The position numbers were made by a program, and so were the translations under genes. Of a stretch of 64,000 bases of DNA, positions 37,396 through 47,038 are shown in pieces. The stretch comes from Terripilifer ovatus (GTDB lineage Bacteria > Pseudomonadota > Alphaproteobacteria > Rhizobiales > Beijerinckiaceae): assembly GCA_029222685.1 (NCBI GenBank), contig JARHVB010000008.1:1-64000 (forward strand), in the 5' to 3' direction. Positions within the stretch are counted from its first letter, which is position 1, and each line of letters opens with the position of its first letter. Below the pieces are notes generated by a model. The model ran no database searches. It saw only the letters and a program-made list of their open reading frames with translations, and was not told where the DNA came from.

Positions 37396-38184
37396 GTGCA
37401 GCCACCACCTGAAAGGCCCGGCGAACCTACAACCGCCAAGCTCGACGATACGGCCGTCCAACCGCACTTTCACTGGGCGTTGAAAGGTTTTCTGGTTGCC
37501 GCCCGGCTGCCGATCTTTGTCATGGCGTTCACGTTTCTGGGCGTCGGCAGCCTGGCGCGGGAGGCCGGCGTACCGCTCGGCGTCGCATTGCTGTCAACGC
37601 TGACGATCTGGGCCGGCCCGGCGCAGGTGATCTATTTCGGCGCGCTCATCAACGGCGTCGCCCTGCCCGCCATCGCGCTCTCGATTTCTCTGTCGTCGGT
37701 GCGGCTGCTGCCGATGTGCGTGTCGCTGCTGCCGATGCTGCGTCGAGCCGGAACCTCACGCATCGCCGTGGTTTATCTTGCCCACAATGTAGCGGTGACG
37801 GCCTGGGCAGAATCGATCCGCGCCATTCGCGATATTCCGCACAACCGGCGCATCGCCTGGTTCATCGGGCTGACCCACAGTCTGGTCATCGCCGCCTGCA
37901 TCTCAACCTATGTCGGCTATGCGCTCGCCGGCGCGCTGCCGCATGCTTTCGCCGCCGGCCTTCTGTTCATCACGCCGATCTATTTCATTGCCGCGCTGGC
38001 ACGCAACGCCCGCGAACCGATCGACTGGATTGCCATGTCCTCAGGCCTCGTGCTCGCGCCTCTGCTCAAGGGTGTCGTCGGCGCCGGTCTCGATCTTCTG
38101 GTTATCGGCCTAGCCGGCGGCACGCTTGCCTGGGGATGGCAGAAGCGGCTGCGTGCGCGGGCCGCCGGGGAAACCGCTCGATGA
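37396..38184 (+). CDS. azlC: AzlC family branched-chain amino acid export permease
   Basis: The 262-residue protein has an N-terminal cytoplasmic segment followed by several membrane helices with FLVAARLPIFVMAFTFLGVG, LTIWAGPAQVIYFG and SVRLLPMCVSLLPML, the AzlC/YgaZ pattern. Together with AzlD it exports branched-chain or related amino acids. The start is a GTG. The next gene, AzlD, overlaps its stop, as in most azlCD operons. Confidence 0.9.
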   Translation: MQPPPERPGEPTTAKLDDTAVQPHFHWALKGFLVAARLPIFVMAFTFLGVGSLAREAGVPLGVALLSTLTIWAGPAQVIYFGALINGVALPAIALSISLSSVRLLPMCVSLLPMLRRAGTSRIAVVYLAHNVAVTAWAESIRAIRDIPHNRRIAWFIGLTHSLVIAACISTYVGYALAGALPHAFAAGLLFITPIYFIAALARNAREPIDWIAMSSGLVLAPLLKGVVGAGLDLLVIGLAGGTLAWGWQKRLRARAAGETAR

Positions 38185-38537
38185 TGACGCCGGAGACCTG
38201 GAGCACGGGCATCTGGCCCTATCTGGCGCTCATCCTCTTCGGCTTTCTGCCGAGCGAGATCTGGCGCTTTCTGTCCATCTTCATCGCCCATGGCGTCGAC
38301 GAGAAATCCGAAGTGCTGGAATGGGTGCGCGCCGTCGCCACCGCCCTGCTGGCCGGCGTCGTCGCCAACATCCTGCTGACGCCGGCCGGCGCACTCGCCA
38401 GCGTGCCGCTGATGGCCCGCTGCGCAGCGCTGGCGCTCGGTCTCACGGTGTTCGCATTGACGCGGCGGTCAGTGGTCGCCGGCGTCGCCACCGGCGAGGC
38501 CGCCATCATCCTGGCGGCCTGGTGGTTCGCACCGTAA
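38181..38537 (+). CDS. azlD: AzlD-like small membrane subunit
   Basis: The 118-residue protein overlaps the azlC stop (ATGATGA) and has about four hydrophobic segments, with YLALILFGFLPSEIWRFLSIF and a C-terminal TGEAAIILAAWWFAP. Size, topology and position match the AzlD subunit. Sequence conservation in this family is low, so the call leans on context. Confidence 0.85.
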   Translation: MMTPETWSTGIWPYLALILFGFLPSEIWRFLSIFIAHGVDEKSEVLEWVRAVATALLAGVVANILLTPAGALASVPLMARCAALALGLTVFALTRRSVVAGVATGEAAIILAAWWFAP

Positions 38538-38542
38538 AGACG

Positions 38543-38971
38543 TCAGAACGCGGCGCGAATTTTTTTCGCATAGCCGTGCAGCAGATCCTGCTGTTCCAGC
38601 TCGCCCGTATGCGGCCGCAGGCGAATGCCTTCCCAGCGTGGCATCACGTGAAAATGCAGATGAAAGACGACCTGTCCGCCTGCGGTTTCGTTGAATTGCT
38701 GCAATGTCAGGCCTTCCGCTTCCATGCCTTTCATCACGGCGCGCGACACGGTCTGCACCCGCTCGATGAAAGGGCCGATGGCAGCCTTGGGCATATCGAG
38801 AAGCCCGCGCGCCGGCGTCTTCGGAATGACCAGCGTATGGCCCTTGGCGCGCGGCATGATGTCCAGGAACGCCAACGCTACGTCGTCCTCGAAGACCTTG
38901 TGACAGGGTAGTTCGCCGCGCAGAATTTTGGCGAAGATATTGTCACTTTCGTAGACGACGTTTTGGTCCAT
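38543..38971 (-). CDS. HIT family nucleotide-binding protein
   Basis: The 142-residue protein starts MDQNVVYESDNIFAKILRGE after GGAGGAAAAG. It contains AFLDIMPRAKGHTLVIPKTP and the histidine triad HLHFHVMPR near residue 100, with the usual GQVVFHLH context. HIT hydrolases cleave nucleoside phosphoramidates or dinucleoside polyphosphates. Full-length and intact. Convergent with azlD, 5 bp between stops. Confidence 0.94.
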   Translation of the reverse strand: MDQNVVYESDNIFAKILRGELPCHKVFEDDVALAFLDIMPRAKGHTLVIPKTPARGLLDMPKAAIGPFIERVQTVSRAVMKGMEAEGLTLQQFNETAGGQVVFHLHFHVMPRWEGIRLRPHTGELEQQDLLHGYAKKIRAAF

Positions 38972-39282
38972 ACGCTTTTCCTCCGAACTGATCCTTGCCG
39001 AAAGGCTTGTAACGACAGGTTGCAAGTCATCTTTGCGACAGATCAAAAGCTCAACCCGGCAACCGCCGCGCCGTCAAGCCAGCGGCCCGCGGCGAATGCC
39101 CGCGAGACAGGCTTGTCACTCACCGACGCCCTTTGCTAACAAACTGATTTTTATGTGACTTCAGCGAAATTTTACTCTTCAGCCGTCATTCTGTCGCATA
39201 TCAATTATGCCGATAGTGTTTCCGATTCTTGGATCGGGAAAACGAGTCTCGCTTGATGAGCCCATCTTCGCGGAGGAGCAAA

Positions 39283-39552
39283 ATGGCGTCGCGTGCATTT
39301 GTTCGTCAGCTCGCTGGTTATGGCCTGACCACGGCAAAAATCCTGTACCGGCTTCCCGACCATCCGATCATTCTCCAGACCTACATCTGGCAGGACTACG
39401 ACCTGCATCCGCGCTTTCCCGAGCTGCAAAAATTCCTGGATTTCTGGACAGCCAAGCTCGACGGCAAATTGCATTCGGTGACTGTCGCGCATTGCAGCCT
39501 GATCAAGCCGGCGGAAATTCGCATGCTCAAGCATGAGTTGAGCCTGCACTAG
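39283..39552 (+). CDS. Usg family protein
   Basis: The 89-residue protein begins MASRAFVRQLAGYGLTTAKI and contains RLPDHPIILQTYIWQDYDLHP and FPELQKFLDFW, the diagnostic blocks of the Usg family, named from a gene upstream of tryptophan genes and common in alphaproteobacteria. Function is unknown. GGAGGAG 5 nt upstream fixes the start at 39283 rather than the in-frame ATG at 39256. Convergent with the FemAB-like gene. Confidence 0.9.
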   Translation: MASRAFVRQLAGYGLTTAKILYRLPDHPIILQTYIWQDYDLHPRFPELQKFLDFWTAKLDGKLHSVTVAHCSLIKPAEIRMLKHELSLH

Positions 39553-39570
39553 ATTTCGCAGATTTCCGCC

Positions 39571-40791
39571 TCAATCGACCTCGCGCGCGAGATCCCTTCG
39601 GAAGGGAACGTGCTCGCCGTAAAGTTCGATGGACTCGCTGATCGACAGGCGTTCCTGCCGCAGGAATTCATCAACCGCGCGCGACAGTCTCGCATCGGCG
39701 AATTCGTGCAGCGAATAGGTCTCGACCGGGCCATAGCCGCGCGCCAGCTTGTGTTCGCCCTGTGCGCCAGCCTCAACCCTCGACAGTTTGCGCGCGATGG
39801 CGAAGTCGATCGCCTGATAATAGCAGGCCTCGAAGTGCAGGAAGGGGTGCTCTTCGATGGCGCCCCAGTTGCGGCCGTACAGCGCATCGTCGCCGATGAA
39901 ATTGATGGCGCCGGCAATATAACGGCCAGCGCGCCTGGCCATGACGAGCAGGATACGATCGGCCATCGCCGCGCCGACCTGCGAATAATAGCGTCGCGTC
40001 AGATAGGGCCGCCCCCATTTGCGTGCGCCGGTGTCCATGTAGAACGAGAAGAACGCATCCCAGTGCGCCTCGGTGATGGCGCTGCCCGTCACCTGTTCGA
40101 TCTCGATGCCGTTCGCCAGCGCCGCCTCGCGTTCCTTGCGGATGTTCTTGCGCTTGCGCGACGACAGATCGGCAAGGAAATCATCAAAGCAACCGTAGTT
40201 GCGGTTGAAAAAATGGAACTGCTTGCCGGTGCGCTTCAGGAAGCTCTTGCCGCCCAGAGCCTCCCATTCGCTCTTGACCGGAAAGGTGATGTGGATCGAC
40301 GAAGCGCCGGTTTGCGAGCGCACCGCGCGCAGGCCGGCGAGCAACGCCGCCTGAACCGCTTCGGCCTGCGGCCCCGGCGCCACCAGCAGCCGGCGCCCCT
40401 GCGCCGGCGTGAACGGCACGCAGACCTGCAGTTTCGGGTAGTAGCGCCCGCCTGCCCGCTCGAACGCATCGGCCCAGGCATAATCGAACACATATTCACC
40501 CATCGAATGGGTTTTCAGGTAGCACGGCGCGCAACCCAGCATGGCGCCGGCTGCGTCCTCGACGACCACATGCACAGGCGTCCAGCCGGTGCGCGCCGTC
40601 GCCGATCCGGACGTCTCGAGCGCATTGAGAAAGGCATGCGTCAGAAACGGGTTGAAACGTTCACGTTGCGGATCGGCGATGTCCGCCGCCCCAGCGCCCG
40701 CGCGCACCGGATTGGCGCAGGCATCCCAGCCCGCCGGATCGATTTCAGCCATGGAACGGGCGATGCGGACTTTGAATTCAGTTTCGGACAT
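39571..40791 (-). CDS. FemAB/DUF482-like GNAT acyltransferase
   Basis: The 406-residue protein matches the PF04339 (DUF482, peptidogalycan/FemAB-like) family: NPFLTHAFLNALE, PCYLKTHSMGEYVFDYAWAD, YYPKLQVCVPFTPAQG, SSRKRKNIRKEREAA, GYIAGAINFIGDDALYGRNWGA-type block and GAQGEHKLARGYGP. It has two GNAT-like subdomains and no signal peptide. The acceptor is unknown. The start at 40791 has GGAAG upstream; the longer open frame to 40947 has no ribosome site. Divergent from the Mpo1-like gene. Confidence 0.9.
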   Translation of the reverse strand: MSETEFKVRIARSMAEIDPAGWDACANPVRAGAGAADIADPQRERFNPFLTHAFLNALETSGSATARTGWTPVHVVVEDAAGAMLGCAPCYLKTHSMGEYVFDYAWADAFERAGGRYYPKLQVCVPFTPAQGRRLLVAPGPQAEAVQAALLAGLRAVRSQTGASSIHITFPVKSEWEALGGKSFLKRTGKQFHFFNRNYGCFDDFLADLSSRKRKNIRKEREAALANGIEIEQVTGSAITEAHWDAFFSFYMDTGARKWGRPYLTRRYYSQVGAAMADRILLVMARRAGRYIAGAINFIGDDALYGRNWGAIEEHPFLHFEACYYQAIDFAIARKLSRVEAGAQGEHKLARGYGPVETYSLHEFADARLSRAVDEFLRQERLSISESIELYGEHVPFRRDLAREVD

Positions 40792-40973
40792 TGCACTTCC
40801 GGAAGCGGCCGGGACGGCCGATAGGGTCGAAATCAGCATAACCATTTGGCTCATGCCAAATCTAGTATTCCGCCCGTCCCATGCAAGCGCGCCGCCAGCC
40901 CGAAGTTTTGCTTGCGCCGCCCGCACGATTGGATTTCGATCCGGCAAAGAGGTCAGGCAAGGAGGAAAGCGTC

Positions 40974-41276
40974 ATGTTTTTTGGCCGCCCCTGGAACGTC
41001 TGGGTCTCGGAATACGAACTCAGCCACCGCGATCCGCGCAATCGCCTCTGCCACACGCTCGGCATTCCGATGATTGTCGTGGCCCTCGCCCTGTTTGTCG
41101 CGTCCCTTTGGATTGCAGGACTATGGCTATGGGCCCTCGGCCTGTTCATCCTCGGCTGGATCCTGCAATTCGTCGGCCACGTCTATGAGGGCAAACCGCC
41201 GGAATTCTTCCGCGACTGGCGCTTCCTGTTCGTTGGCCTGCGCTGGTGGGTCGCCAAAATGCGCGGACAGGTGTGA
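40974..41276 (+). CDS. Mpo1-like (DUF962) small membrane protein
   Basis: The 100-residue protein starts MFFGRPWNVWVSEYELSH after GGAGGAAAG. It has the DUF962 pattern: an H-x8-H region (SHRDPRNRLCHTLGIP), two membrane segments, and a conserved FVGHVYEGKPPEFF block. Yeast Mpo1 is an Fe(II) dioxygenase that alpha-oxidises 2-hydroxy fatty acids; the histidines needed are present here, but the bacterial role is untested. Confidence 0.87.
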   Translation: MFFGRPWNVWVSEYELSHRDPRNRLCHTLGIPMIVVALALFVASLWIAGLWLWALGLFILGWILQFVGHVYEGKPPEFFRDWRFLFVGLRWWVAKMRGQV

Positions 41277-41411
41277 GTCCGGCTGCCCTCCGAGATTAAA
41301 TATATCCCGAAATGAGACCTGCAGAAATAACGGCTTGATCCGATTTCCTGTAGACAGCAGGCAAGGCAAGGAGTTTGTAGCCTCGGTTTTCCGGTCTCGA
41401 AGGGACAGCCA

Positions 41412-41825
41412 TTGCACAGCTATGCGAAGTTTAGCGGCACCCAATTGCCCCATATCATCGGCCTGGACCAGAGCAACGGCATCCGCAAAGCCGACGGCAA
41501 GCCGGGCCATCTGAGCTACGGACCTTACATCGATCTGGCGGCTGGCGACTATACCGCCGGTTTCTATGTCCGGCGCTGCGGCAAATTCGATGCCGGGTTT
41601 GTCGAAATTGAAGCCTATTGCGCAACCGGCGAGACGCAGTTCGCGCATCGAAAGATCGCCGCACAACATATCATGCAGGACATCCACGGCCTGTTGAAAC
41701 TGGACTTCGCCCTTCACCGGGATTTTCAGGCGGTGGAAATCCGTCTTTATGTTTCCGAAAACCTGATTATCGAGATTCGCGACCTGGTCATTTTTCGGCG
41801 CCCGCAGAAAATTCAGGCCCGCTGA
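41412..41825 (+). CDS. Uncharacterised beta-rich protein of a glycan operon
   Basis: The start is a TTG with AAGGGA 5 nt upstream, giving 137 residues. No named family is certain. The segment LSYGPYIDLAAGDYTAGFYVRR, shared with beta-sandwich modules I associate with bacterial glycosyltransferase loci, and EIRLYVSENLIIEIRDLVIF at the end suggest a small carbohydrate-binding-like fold. Its stop overlaps the ATG of the methyltransferase by one base, so it belongs to a three-gene operon with the methyltransferase and GT2 genes. Confidence 0.75.
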   Translation: MHSYAKFSGTQLPHIIGLDQSNGIRKADGKPGHLSYGPYIDLAAGDYTAGFYVRRCGKFDAGFVEIEAYCATGETQFAHRKIAAQHIMQDIHGLLKLDFALHRDFQAVEIRLYVSENLIIEIRDLVIFRRPQKIQAR

Positions 41826-42763
41826 TGACCACTCAAAGCGCCGGACGGTTTCTCAGCAAATGGCTATCGAGGTTCGGCTGGGGGACTGACGGAGATTCCG
41901 AAAAACTTTCCCCGCTTGTGGAAGCGCGCATTCAGACCGCGCTCCAGGAAGCGCAGGCTTTTGCAGAAGAACGCATTTCGCAGGCCCATGAACGCGTCCA
42001 GGCTCAGCAGGTGCAAGCCTTCACGGAGAAGCAGATTTTGCAAGTCCTGGAAAAGGTCGAAGCCAGAGTCCAGCACGCGACAAGTGAACTGAAAGCCTAT
42101 CTCGATGAGAAGACAAACTTCCTGAACGCAAGCACAAGCGCCATGGGCAAAGCACTCGCCGAGGTTAAAAAGCGCGCTTCTGCCGACAATCCCGATGCCA
42201 GATTTCAGGCTATGGAGAACCGCATCGAACAGCTCCGCTTGGAATTATTGCATGAGCTGCGAACGGCGGTCGGTCTTGCCAACGGCATTGCCCCCGGCCC
42301 ATCGGCCATTGTTCCGAAAATTCTGAATGAAGCGAAGCTGACGCGCAGGAAAGTCTGGGGCGTCAAGCTCAATCTGGGTTGCGGGCCCCATATGCTGGAG
42401 GACTATTTGAATGTCGACACACAGGAAATGCCCGGCGTCGACATCATCGCCGATGTTGCCAATCTCCCTTTTGAACCAGGCGAAGTGCAGGAAATCCTCG
42501 CATCGCATCTGCTGGCCCGCTTCAGCGCGGAGCAAGTGCACCAGGCTCTCTTGCCCCATTGGCATCGGATTTTAATGCCCGGCGGAACGCTCGTTATCGT
42601 TGCGGCGGATGAAGACGACAGCTATCAGCATCTCTGGACACCTTTCTCCACGCGCGCCGCGCTCGCCAGGGCCGGCTTTCAGACGATCGAAGTGGAGTAT
42701 GAGGACCGCCGCAGTGAAACGGGCCTCGAGTTTCGCATCTCTGCACGAAAGAACGGTGAGTGA
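41825..42763 (+). CDS. SAM-dependent methyltransferase with N-terminal coiled coil
   Basis: The 312-residue protein has a long helical, Glu/Gln/Ala-rich N-terminal region (about residues 25-150) that looks like a coiled coil. The methyltransferase domain follows, with KLNLGCGPHMLEDYLNVD (motif I), VDIIADVANLPF and LMPGGTLVIVAADEDD. It resembles small methyltransferases of polysaccharide loci. Its start overlaps the preceding stop and its stop overlaps the GT2 start as GTGA, so all three genes are coupled. The acceptor is unknown; the coiled coil may mediate oligomerisation or chain-length sensing. Confidence 0.87.
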   Translation: MTTQSAGRFLSKWLSRFGWGTDGDSEKLSPLVEARIQTALQEAQAFAEERISQAHERVQAQQVQAFTEKQILQVLEKVEARVQHATSELKAYLDEKTNFLNASTSAMGKALAEVKKRASADNPDARFQAMENRIEQLRLELLHELRTAVGLANGIAPGPSAIVPKILNEAKLTRRKVWGVKLNLGCGPHMLEDYLNVDTQEMPGVDIIADVANLPFEPGEVQEILASHLLARFSAEQVHQALLPHWHRILMPGGTLVIVAADEDDSYQHLWTPFSTRAALARAGFQTIEVEYEDRRSETGLEFRISARKNGE

Positions 42764-43824
42764 GCGAAAGCCTGTCCTTTTCCGTCGTCATCAATACGGA
42801 TGGCAGACGCGAGCATCTTGAGCGCACGCTCGAGAGTTTGCGCTTTCTGTCTTATGATAACTTCGAGGCCTGCGTTGTCTATGGCCCCACCCCCGACGGA
42901 ACAAAAGAGCTCTTGCAGCAGCGTGAAAATGAAATCAAGATTGCGGCATGTCAGGCCAGAAACATCGCCCGCTCCCGCAACATCGGCATAGCTCTCGCCG
43001 CCGGCGATATCATCGCTTTCATCGATGACGATGCCATTCCCGACCCTGAATGGCTGACGGATCTCGCCAAATCATATCGGACGGCAGAGGTCGCGGCGGC
43101 CGGCGGGTTCGTCTACGACAATACGGGCGTCGCCTTTCAAACCGAATTCGAGACCACCGACCGCCTTGGCTATGCCGATTCGAGCTGGCAAGCCCCGGCG
43201 CCTCATACCAACTTTCCCTTCTCGGCGGCCTACCCGCATCTTTTGGGAACCAATTGCTCCATCAGGAAGAGCGCGCTTCTTGAAATTGGCGGCTTCGATG
43301 AGGAATACGAATATTTTCTGGAGGAGACCGACGTCTGCTGCCGGTTGAACGATGCCGGCTTCAAGATCGATCAGCGATCGGATGCCTTCGTCCATCACAA
43401 GTATGCCCCCAGCGACATACGCAACGAACACAAGGTTCTCTCCAACTGGTATCCGCTGATCAAGAACAGGATATATTTCGGACTTCGCAACGCCAGATAT
43501 CACCACTCGCTACGCGAGATCGTCGAGGCGGGACTGCGCGATATCAACAAATATGGGTCGGATCTCCGCCGCAGACTTGCGGACGGGGTTTGCGTGCAGG
43601 AAGATCTGGACCGCTTCAACGCCCAATCCGATGCCGCGGTTGAGGACGGAATAGTGCGCGGTCTGCAGCCCAAACGGAAGCTTCTGTCGGCTGAGACGAT
43701 CGCTGCCTTCCGGTCGCCGTTCCTGTCCTACAAGGCAGGACCGGCCCGCAGCAGCAACCGGAAGCCGGATGACAGCGAGGGCATGTCGGCAGAGACCGTG
43801 GCGGCCCCGCAATCAGCGCCGTGA
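42760..43824 (+). CDS. GT-A glycosyltransferase, family 2
   Basis: The 354-residue product starts with a GTG overlapping the methyltransferase stop. Motifs are FSVVINTDGRREHLERTL, ARNIARSRNIGIALAAGDI, the metal-binding IAFIDDDAIPDPEW, and the acceptor ED-type motif FLEETDVCCRLNDAGF. It is a cytoplasmic, inverting GT-A enzyme for surface or exported glycan. Its last 12 bp overlap the end of the convergent MFS gene. Confidence 0.92.
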   Translation: MSESLSFSVVINTDGRREHLERTLESLRFLSYDNFEACVVYGPTPDGTKELLQQRENEIKIAACQARNIARSRNIGIALAAGDIIAFIDDDAIPDPEWLTDLAKSYRTAEVAAAGGFVYDNTGVAFQTEFETTDRLGYADSSWQAPAPHTNFPFSAAYPHLLGTNCSIRKSALLEIGGFDEEYEYFLEETDVCCRLNDAGFKIDQRSDAFVHHKYAPSDIRNEHKVLSNWYPLIKNRIYFGLRNARYHHSLREIVEAGLRDINKYGSDLRRRLADGVCVQEDLDRFNAQSDAAVEDGIVRGLQPKRKLLSAETIAAFRSPFLSYKAGPARSSNRKPDDSEGMSAETVAAPQSAP

Positions 43825-44997
43825 GGGCTGACGAAGCCGCGCGAAGAAAGAACCGGCAAACAGCGCCACGCATAAAATGCCGATGCCGTTGACGACAGCG
43901 GCGGCGGCAGCGCCGATGGCCGCGATCTCCGCGCCCCAGATGATGGGACCCAGCGTCTGACCCAGGAAAAATGAAAAGGCATGGCCGGAGAAGGCCGTGG
44001 CGCGGTTGTTCGGCGCAATCTCGGCGACTTCCGCCTGGACGGAATTGTGGACCATGAAAAAGCCGATGCCGACGAAAGCCATGATCCCGATTTGAATTGG
44101 CCAGGCCCAGCCAAAGGAATAGGCGATGAAGGCCGCGCAGAGGACAGTGCCGCCGATGATGATCATGGCCGGCCGCGCAAAAAAGCGCAGCAGGATCGGA
44201 ATTGAAACGGAGAGAACCATCGAGCCGATGGCAAGGCCCGCGATGATGAAACCCGCCTCTCGGACGCCGCCATTGTTCTGGCCGGCCAGGATCGGCGCAA
44301 TATGCGGCAACACGCCGAAGGTCATGCCGCCGACGATGAACGCAGTGCTGTAGCACATGCGCGCGACCGGATTGCGCAGGATGCCGCCATAGATACGCAG
44401 CGCCCCGCGCGGACTGAACGCCTTCGACTGCGGGCGCCCTGCATTCGGCAGAAAGGCTGTGGCCATTGCCGCTGACGCAAGGGCCACCGCGGCGCAGATC
44501 AGGATGACGCCACGCCAGCCGATCACCGGTTCCACCATGCCGGCGAAGACCGCGCCGAGCAATTGGCCAAGCATGGCGGAGGTGACGAAACGGGCGATCA
44601 TCGTCTGCCGGTTCGACGGCGGATAGATGTCGCCGATCATCGCCATGGCGACCGGGATCACGCCGGCCGCCGCAACGCCGGTCAGCGGCCGCAACACCAG
44701 CAGCGTTTCGAAATTCGGCGCGAAAGCGCTGGCGAACAGGAACAGTCCCGTCGCCCAAAGCGCGATCTTCAAAATCCTGTTCTTGCCGAAATGATCGCCG
44801 ATGCTTCCCAGCACGGGCTGCACCAGCGCATAGGGGAGCGCCATGGCCGAGGCCAGCATGGCGACAGACGCCGTCGAGACGGCAAGGTCATGCGCCAGAG
44901 CCACCGTCAACGGATCGAGCGTGCGTGTCGACAGCGCGCTGGTAAAACCGCACAGCAGGAAAATAAAAAATACCAAGGGAAAGCCTGTGAAACGCAA
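43813..44997 (-). CDS. MFS transporter, copy 1
   Basis: About 394 residues with 12 hydrophobic segments. The MFS motif A equivalent is GSIGDHFGKNRILK, preceded by LPYALVQPVLG. It is paralogous to the next upstream gene (45088-46269). The two align from TM1, with ALPYALVQPVLGSIGDHFGK against ALPYAFGQPLLGPIGDFYGK. The start is uncertain: a TTG at 44997 gives an N-terminus matching the paralog; the reading remains open to a TTG at 45066. Neither has a clear ribosome site. The substrate is unknown. Confidence 0.85.
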   Translation of the reverse strand: MRFTGFPLVFFIFLLCGFTSALSTRTLDPLTVALAHDLAVSTASVAMLASAMALPYALVQPVLGSIGDHFGKNRILKIALWATGLFLFASAFAPNFETLLVLRPLTGVAAAGVIPVAMAMIGDIYPPSNRQTMIARFVTSAMLGQLLGAVFAGMVEPVIGWRGVILICAAVALASAAMATAFLPNAGRPQSKAFSPRGALRIYGGILRNPVARMCYSTAFIVGGMTFGVLPHIAPILAGQNNGGVREAGFIIAGLAIGSMVLSVSIPILLRFFARPAMIIIGGTVLCAAFIAYSFGWAWPIQIGIMAFVGIGFFMVHNSVQAEVAEIAPNNRATAFSGHAFSFFLGQTLGPIIWGAEIAAIGAAAAAVVNGIGILCVALFAGSFFARLRQPSRR

Positions 44998-45087
44998 TAC
45001 GTGCCGATCGGCAGAATGATTTAGGCCTAGTGGGCCGGCTGACAAAAGTCCAATGCCCCATGACAAGGGCAGGAATGCGCGGCTGCT

Positions 45088-46269
45088 TCAGAAGCTGCTT
45101 GTGCCCGAGAGGCTTCGTTGGCGCGCAAACAGGAATGCGATGAGCGGTCCCAGCGCCAGCAGCACCAGTCCGCACCAGATCAGTGTCGCGTTGACGCCCA
45201 GGTAGTAAATGCTCGGCCCCACCAGCAGCGGCCCCAGCGCCTGGCCACAGAACAGCGAGAACGAATGCATGGAGAAGGCCGAGCCGCGCGAATCCGTCGT
45301 CAGCCCCGCCACCTCGGCCTGGATGGAATTATGCATCAGCATGTAGCCCATGCCGGTGAGGCAGAACAACGCCGCCGAAATCTGCCAGGCCAGACCGAGG
45401 CTGAGCGAGATGATGCCGGCCGAGGCGAAGAAGCCGCCGATGAACATGAGCTGATAACGGCTGAAAATCTTCAAAAGCCATTTCAGCGACAGCGAATAGA
45501 TGAGCCCGCCGATGCCGACGCCGGCAATGATGAGGCCGGCTTCCTTGGCGCCGCCGAGACCGCGCATTTCCAGAATGAGGCCGATGAACGGCAGCACGCC
45601 GTAGATCGCAATGCCTTCGGTGAAGACCGCCCCGAAACAGATCAAAGCCCGCGGGTTGGCGAAAACCTTTTTATAGCCCGCCGCAGCGTGCGCGAAACTG
45701 ATGCGCTCCCCCTGCCGGTCGGGCGATGGTTCATTGACCTTGAACGTCATGGTCGCGGCAGCAGTGAGGGCGACCGCCAGGCCGATGACGAAAATGGCGC
45801 GCCAATTGATATATTCGGCGAGCAGGCCGGCGACGGTCGTGGCGAAGATCATGCCGGTCATTCCAGCCGACAGAAACTGGCCCATCGCGAGCTGGCGTTG
45901 CGCCGGCGGCACCCGATCGCCGATGATCGCCATCGTCACCGGCATGATGCCGCCGCCGGCGAAGCCGCCAACGAGCCGCGCGGCCAGCAGAACCGTCAGG
46001 GTCGGCGACAGGACCACCGCGAGCAGGCAGAGCGCCTGCAGCCAGAGGCAGAAGCGCAGCACCTTGATCTTGCCGTAGAAGTCGCCGATCGGGCCGAGCA
46101 GAGGCTGGCCGAACGCATAGGGCAGCGCATAGAACGACGTCGCCAGTGCCGCTGTTGCCACTGGAACGCCGAATTCGCGCGCGATCGGCAGGATCAACGG
46201 GTCCATGGCGCGATTGGAAATCGCGGACGCCAGGGCACACAATGCGAACGGCAGGAGCATCCAGAACAT
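45088..46269 (-). CDS. MFS transporter, copy 2
   Basis: The 393-residue protein starts MFWMLLPFALCALASAISNR, has 12 hydrophobic segments, GPIGDFYGKIKVLR (motif A) and LMHNSIQAEVAGL, also present in copy 1 as MVHNSVQAEVAEI. Its ATG comes one base after the GDPD stop, so it is the third gene of RidA-GDPD-MFS-MFS. Drug or metabolite efflux is likely by family; the substrate is unknown. Confidence 0.9.
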   Translation of the reverse strand: MFWMLLPFALCALASAISNRAMDPLILPIAREFGVPVATAALATSFYALPYAFGQPLLGPIGDFYGKIKVLRFCLWLQALCLLAVVLSPTLTVLLAARLVGGFAGGGIMPVTMAIIGDRVPPAQRQLAMGQFLSAGMTGMIFATTVAGLLAEYINWRAIFVIGLAVALTAAATMTFKVNEPSPDRQGERISFAHAAAGYKKVFANPRALICFGAVFTEGIAIYGVLPFIGLILEMRGLGGAKEAGLIIAGVGIGGLIYSLSLKWLLKIFSRYQLMFIGGFFASAGIISLSLGLAWQISAALFCLTGMGYMLMHNSIQAEVAGLTTDSRGSAFSMHSFSLFCGQALGPLLVGPSIYYLGVNATLIWCGLVLLALGPLIAFLFARQRSLSGTSSF

Positions 46270-46270
46270 G

Positions 46271-47038
46271 CTAGTCTGGCATCCAGTTCTCGAACACGAT
46301 CTGGTCGGCCCAGAGCGACGCCGTTTGGAATTGCGCGGGCGTGCGCACCGTCCAGGTGATCACCGGAATGTTCACTGCCCGGCGCAGCAGATGCGGCACT
46401 GCATGGGGAAAATCATTGACCCAGTAAGACAGGAACTCCGGCCTCGTCTCATTCCAGTGCAGGAAGTTGGCGAGCGCGCGCTTCTCCTGCGCGCCGAGAA
46501 AACCCCACTCCGCGTCGTCATAATGCGCCTCGGCCACCATGCCGAGCGGCACACCGGTAATGCCCAGCCTGTCGCGATGCAAACGCAGATGCGCCATCAC
46601 CTGCGGATCAAAACTTTTCAGAACGATCCGGCCCGGATGCGAGGCGACCATCTTTGCCGTGCGTTCGGCAAGCCGCATGTCGCCGGTGAACGCGCTCTTG
46701 ATTTCGATAACGAGCACATGGTCCGCGCCCATGACGTCGAGCAGCGCCGCAAGGGTGGGAATGGTTTCGCCGCCGCCACGCAGGCCTGTTGCGGCGAGCT
46801 GAACTGCTGTCTGGTCGGCGACCTTACCCTGCCCGTCGGTCAATCGTTCGAGCGTGAAATCGTGGAACACGAAGACCTCGCCGTCCGCCGACATCTGCAC
46901 ATCGCACTCGACGCCATAGTTCGAGGCGACCGCGCGGCGCGCCGCGGTAAGTGAATTCTCGACGATGCCGCCTTTCTCATCGTGCAGCCCGCGATGGGCG
47001 ATCGGGCGCGAAACCAGCCAGGAGAGATCCTGCGTCAT
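46271..47038 (-). CDS. Glycerophosphodiester phosphodiesterase (GDPD)
   Basis: The 255-residue protein starts [20 protein letters not shown], with the HRG motif, and continues with [20 protein letters not shown] (metal-binding ECDV) and [14 protein letters not shown]. These are the catalytic blocks of GDPD, which releases glycerol-3-phosphate from deacylated phospholipids. No signal peptide is present, so it acts in the cytoplasm. The ATG overlaps the RidA stop (ATGA). Confidence 0.93.
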   Translation of the reverse strand: MTQDLSWLVSRPIAHRGLHDEKGGIVENSLTAARRAVASNYGVECDVQMSADGEVFVFHDFTLERLTDGQGKVADQTAVQLAATGLRGGGETIPTLAALLDVMGADHVLVIEIKSAFTGDMRLAERTAKMVASHPGRIVLKSFDPQVMAHLRLHRDRLGITGVPLGMVAEAHYDDAEWGFLGAQEKRALANFLHWNETRPEFLSYWVNDFPHAVPHLLRRAVNIPVITWTVRTPAQFQTASLWADQIVFENWMPD

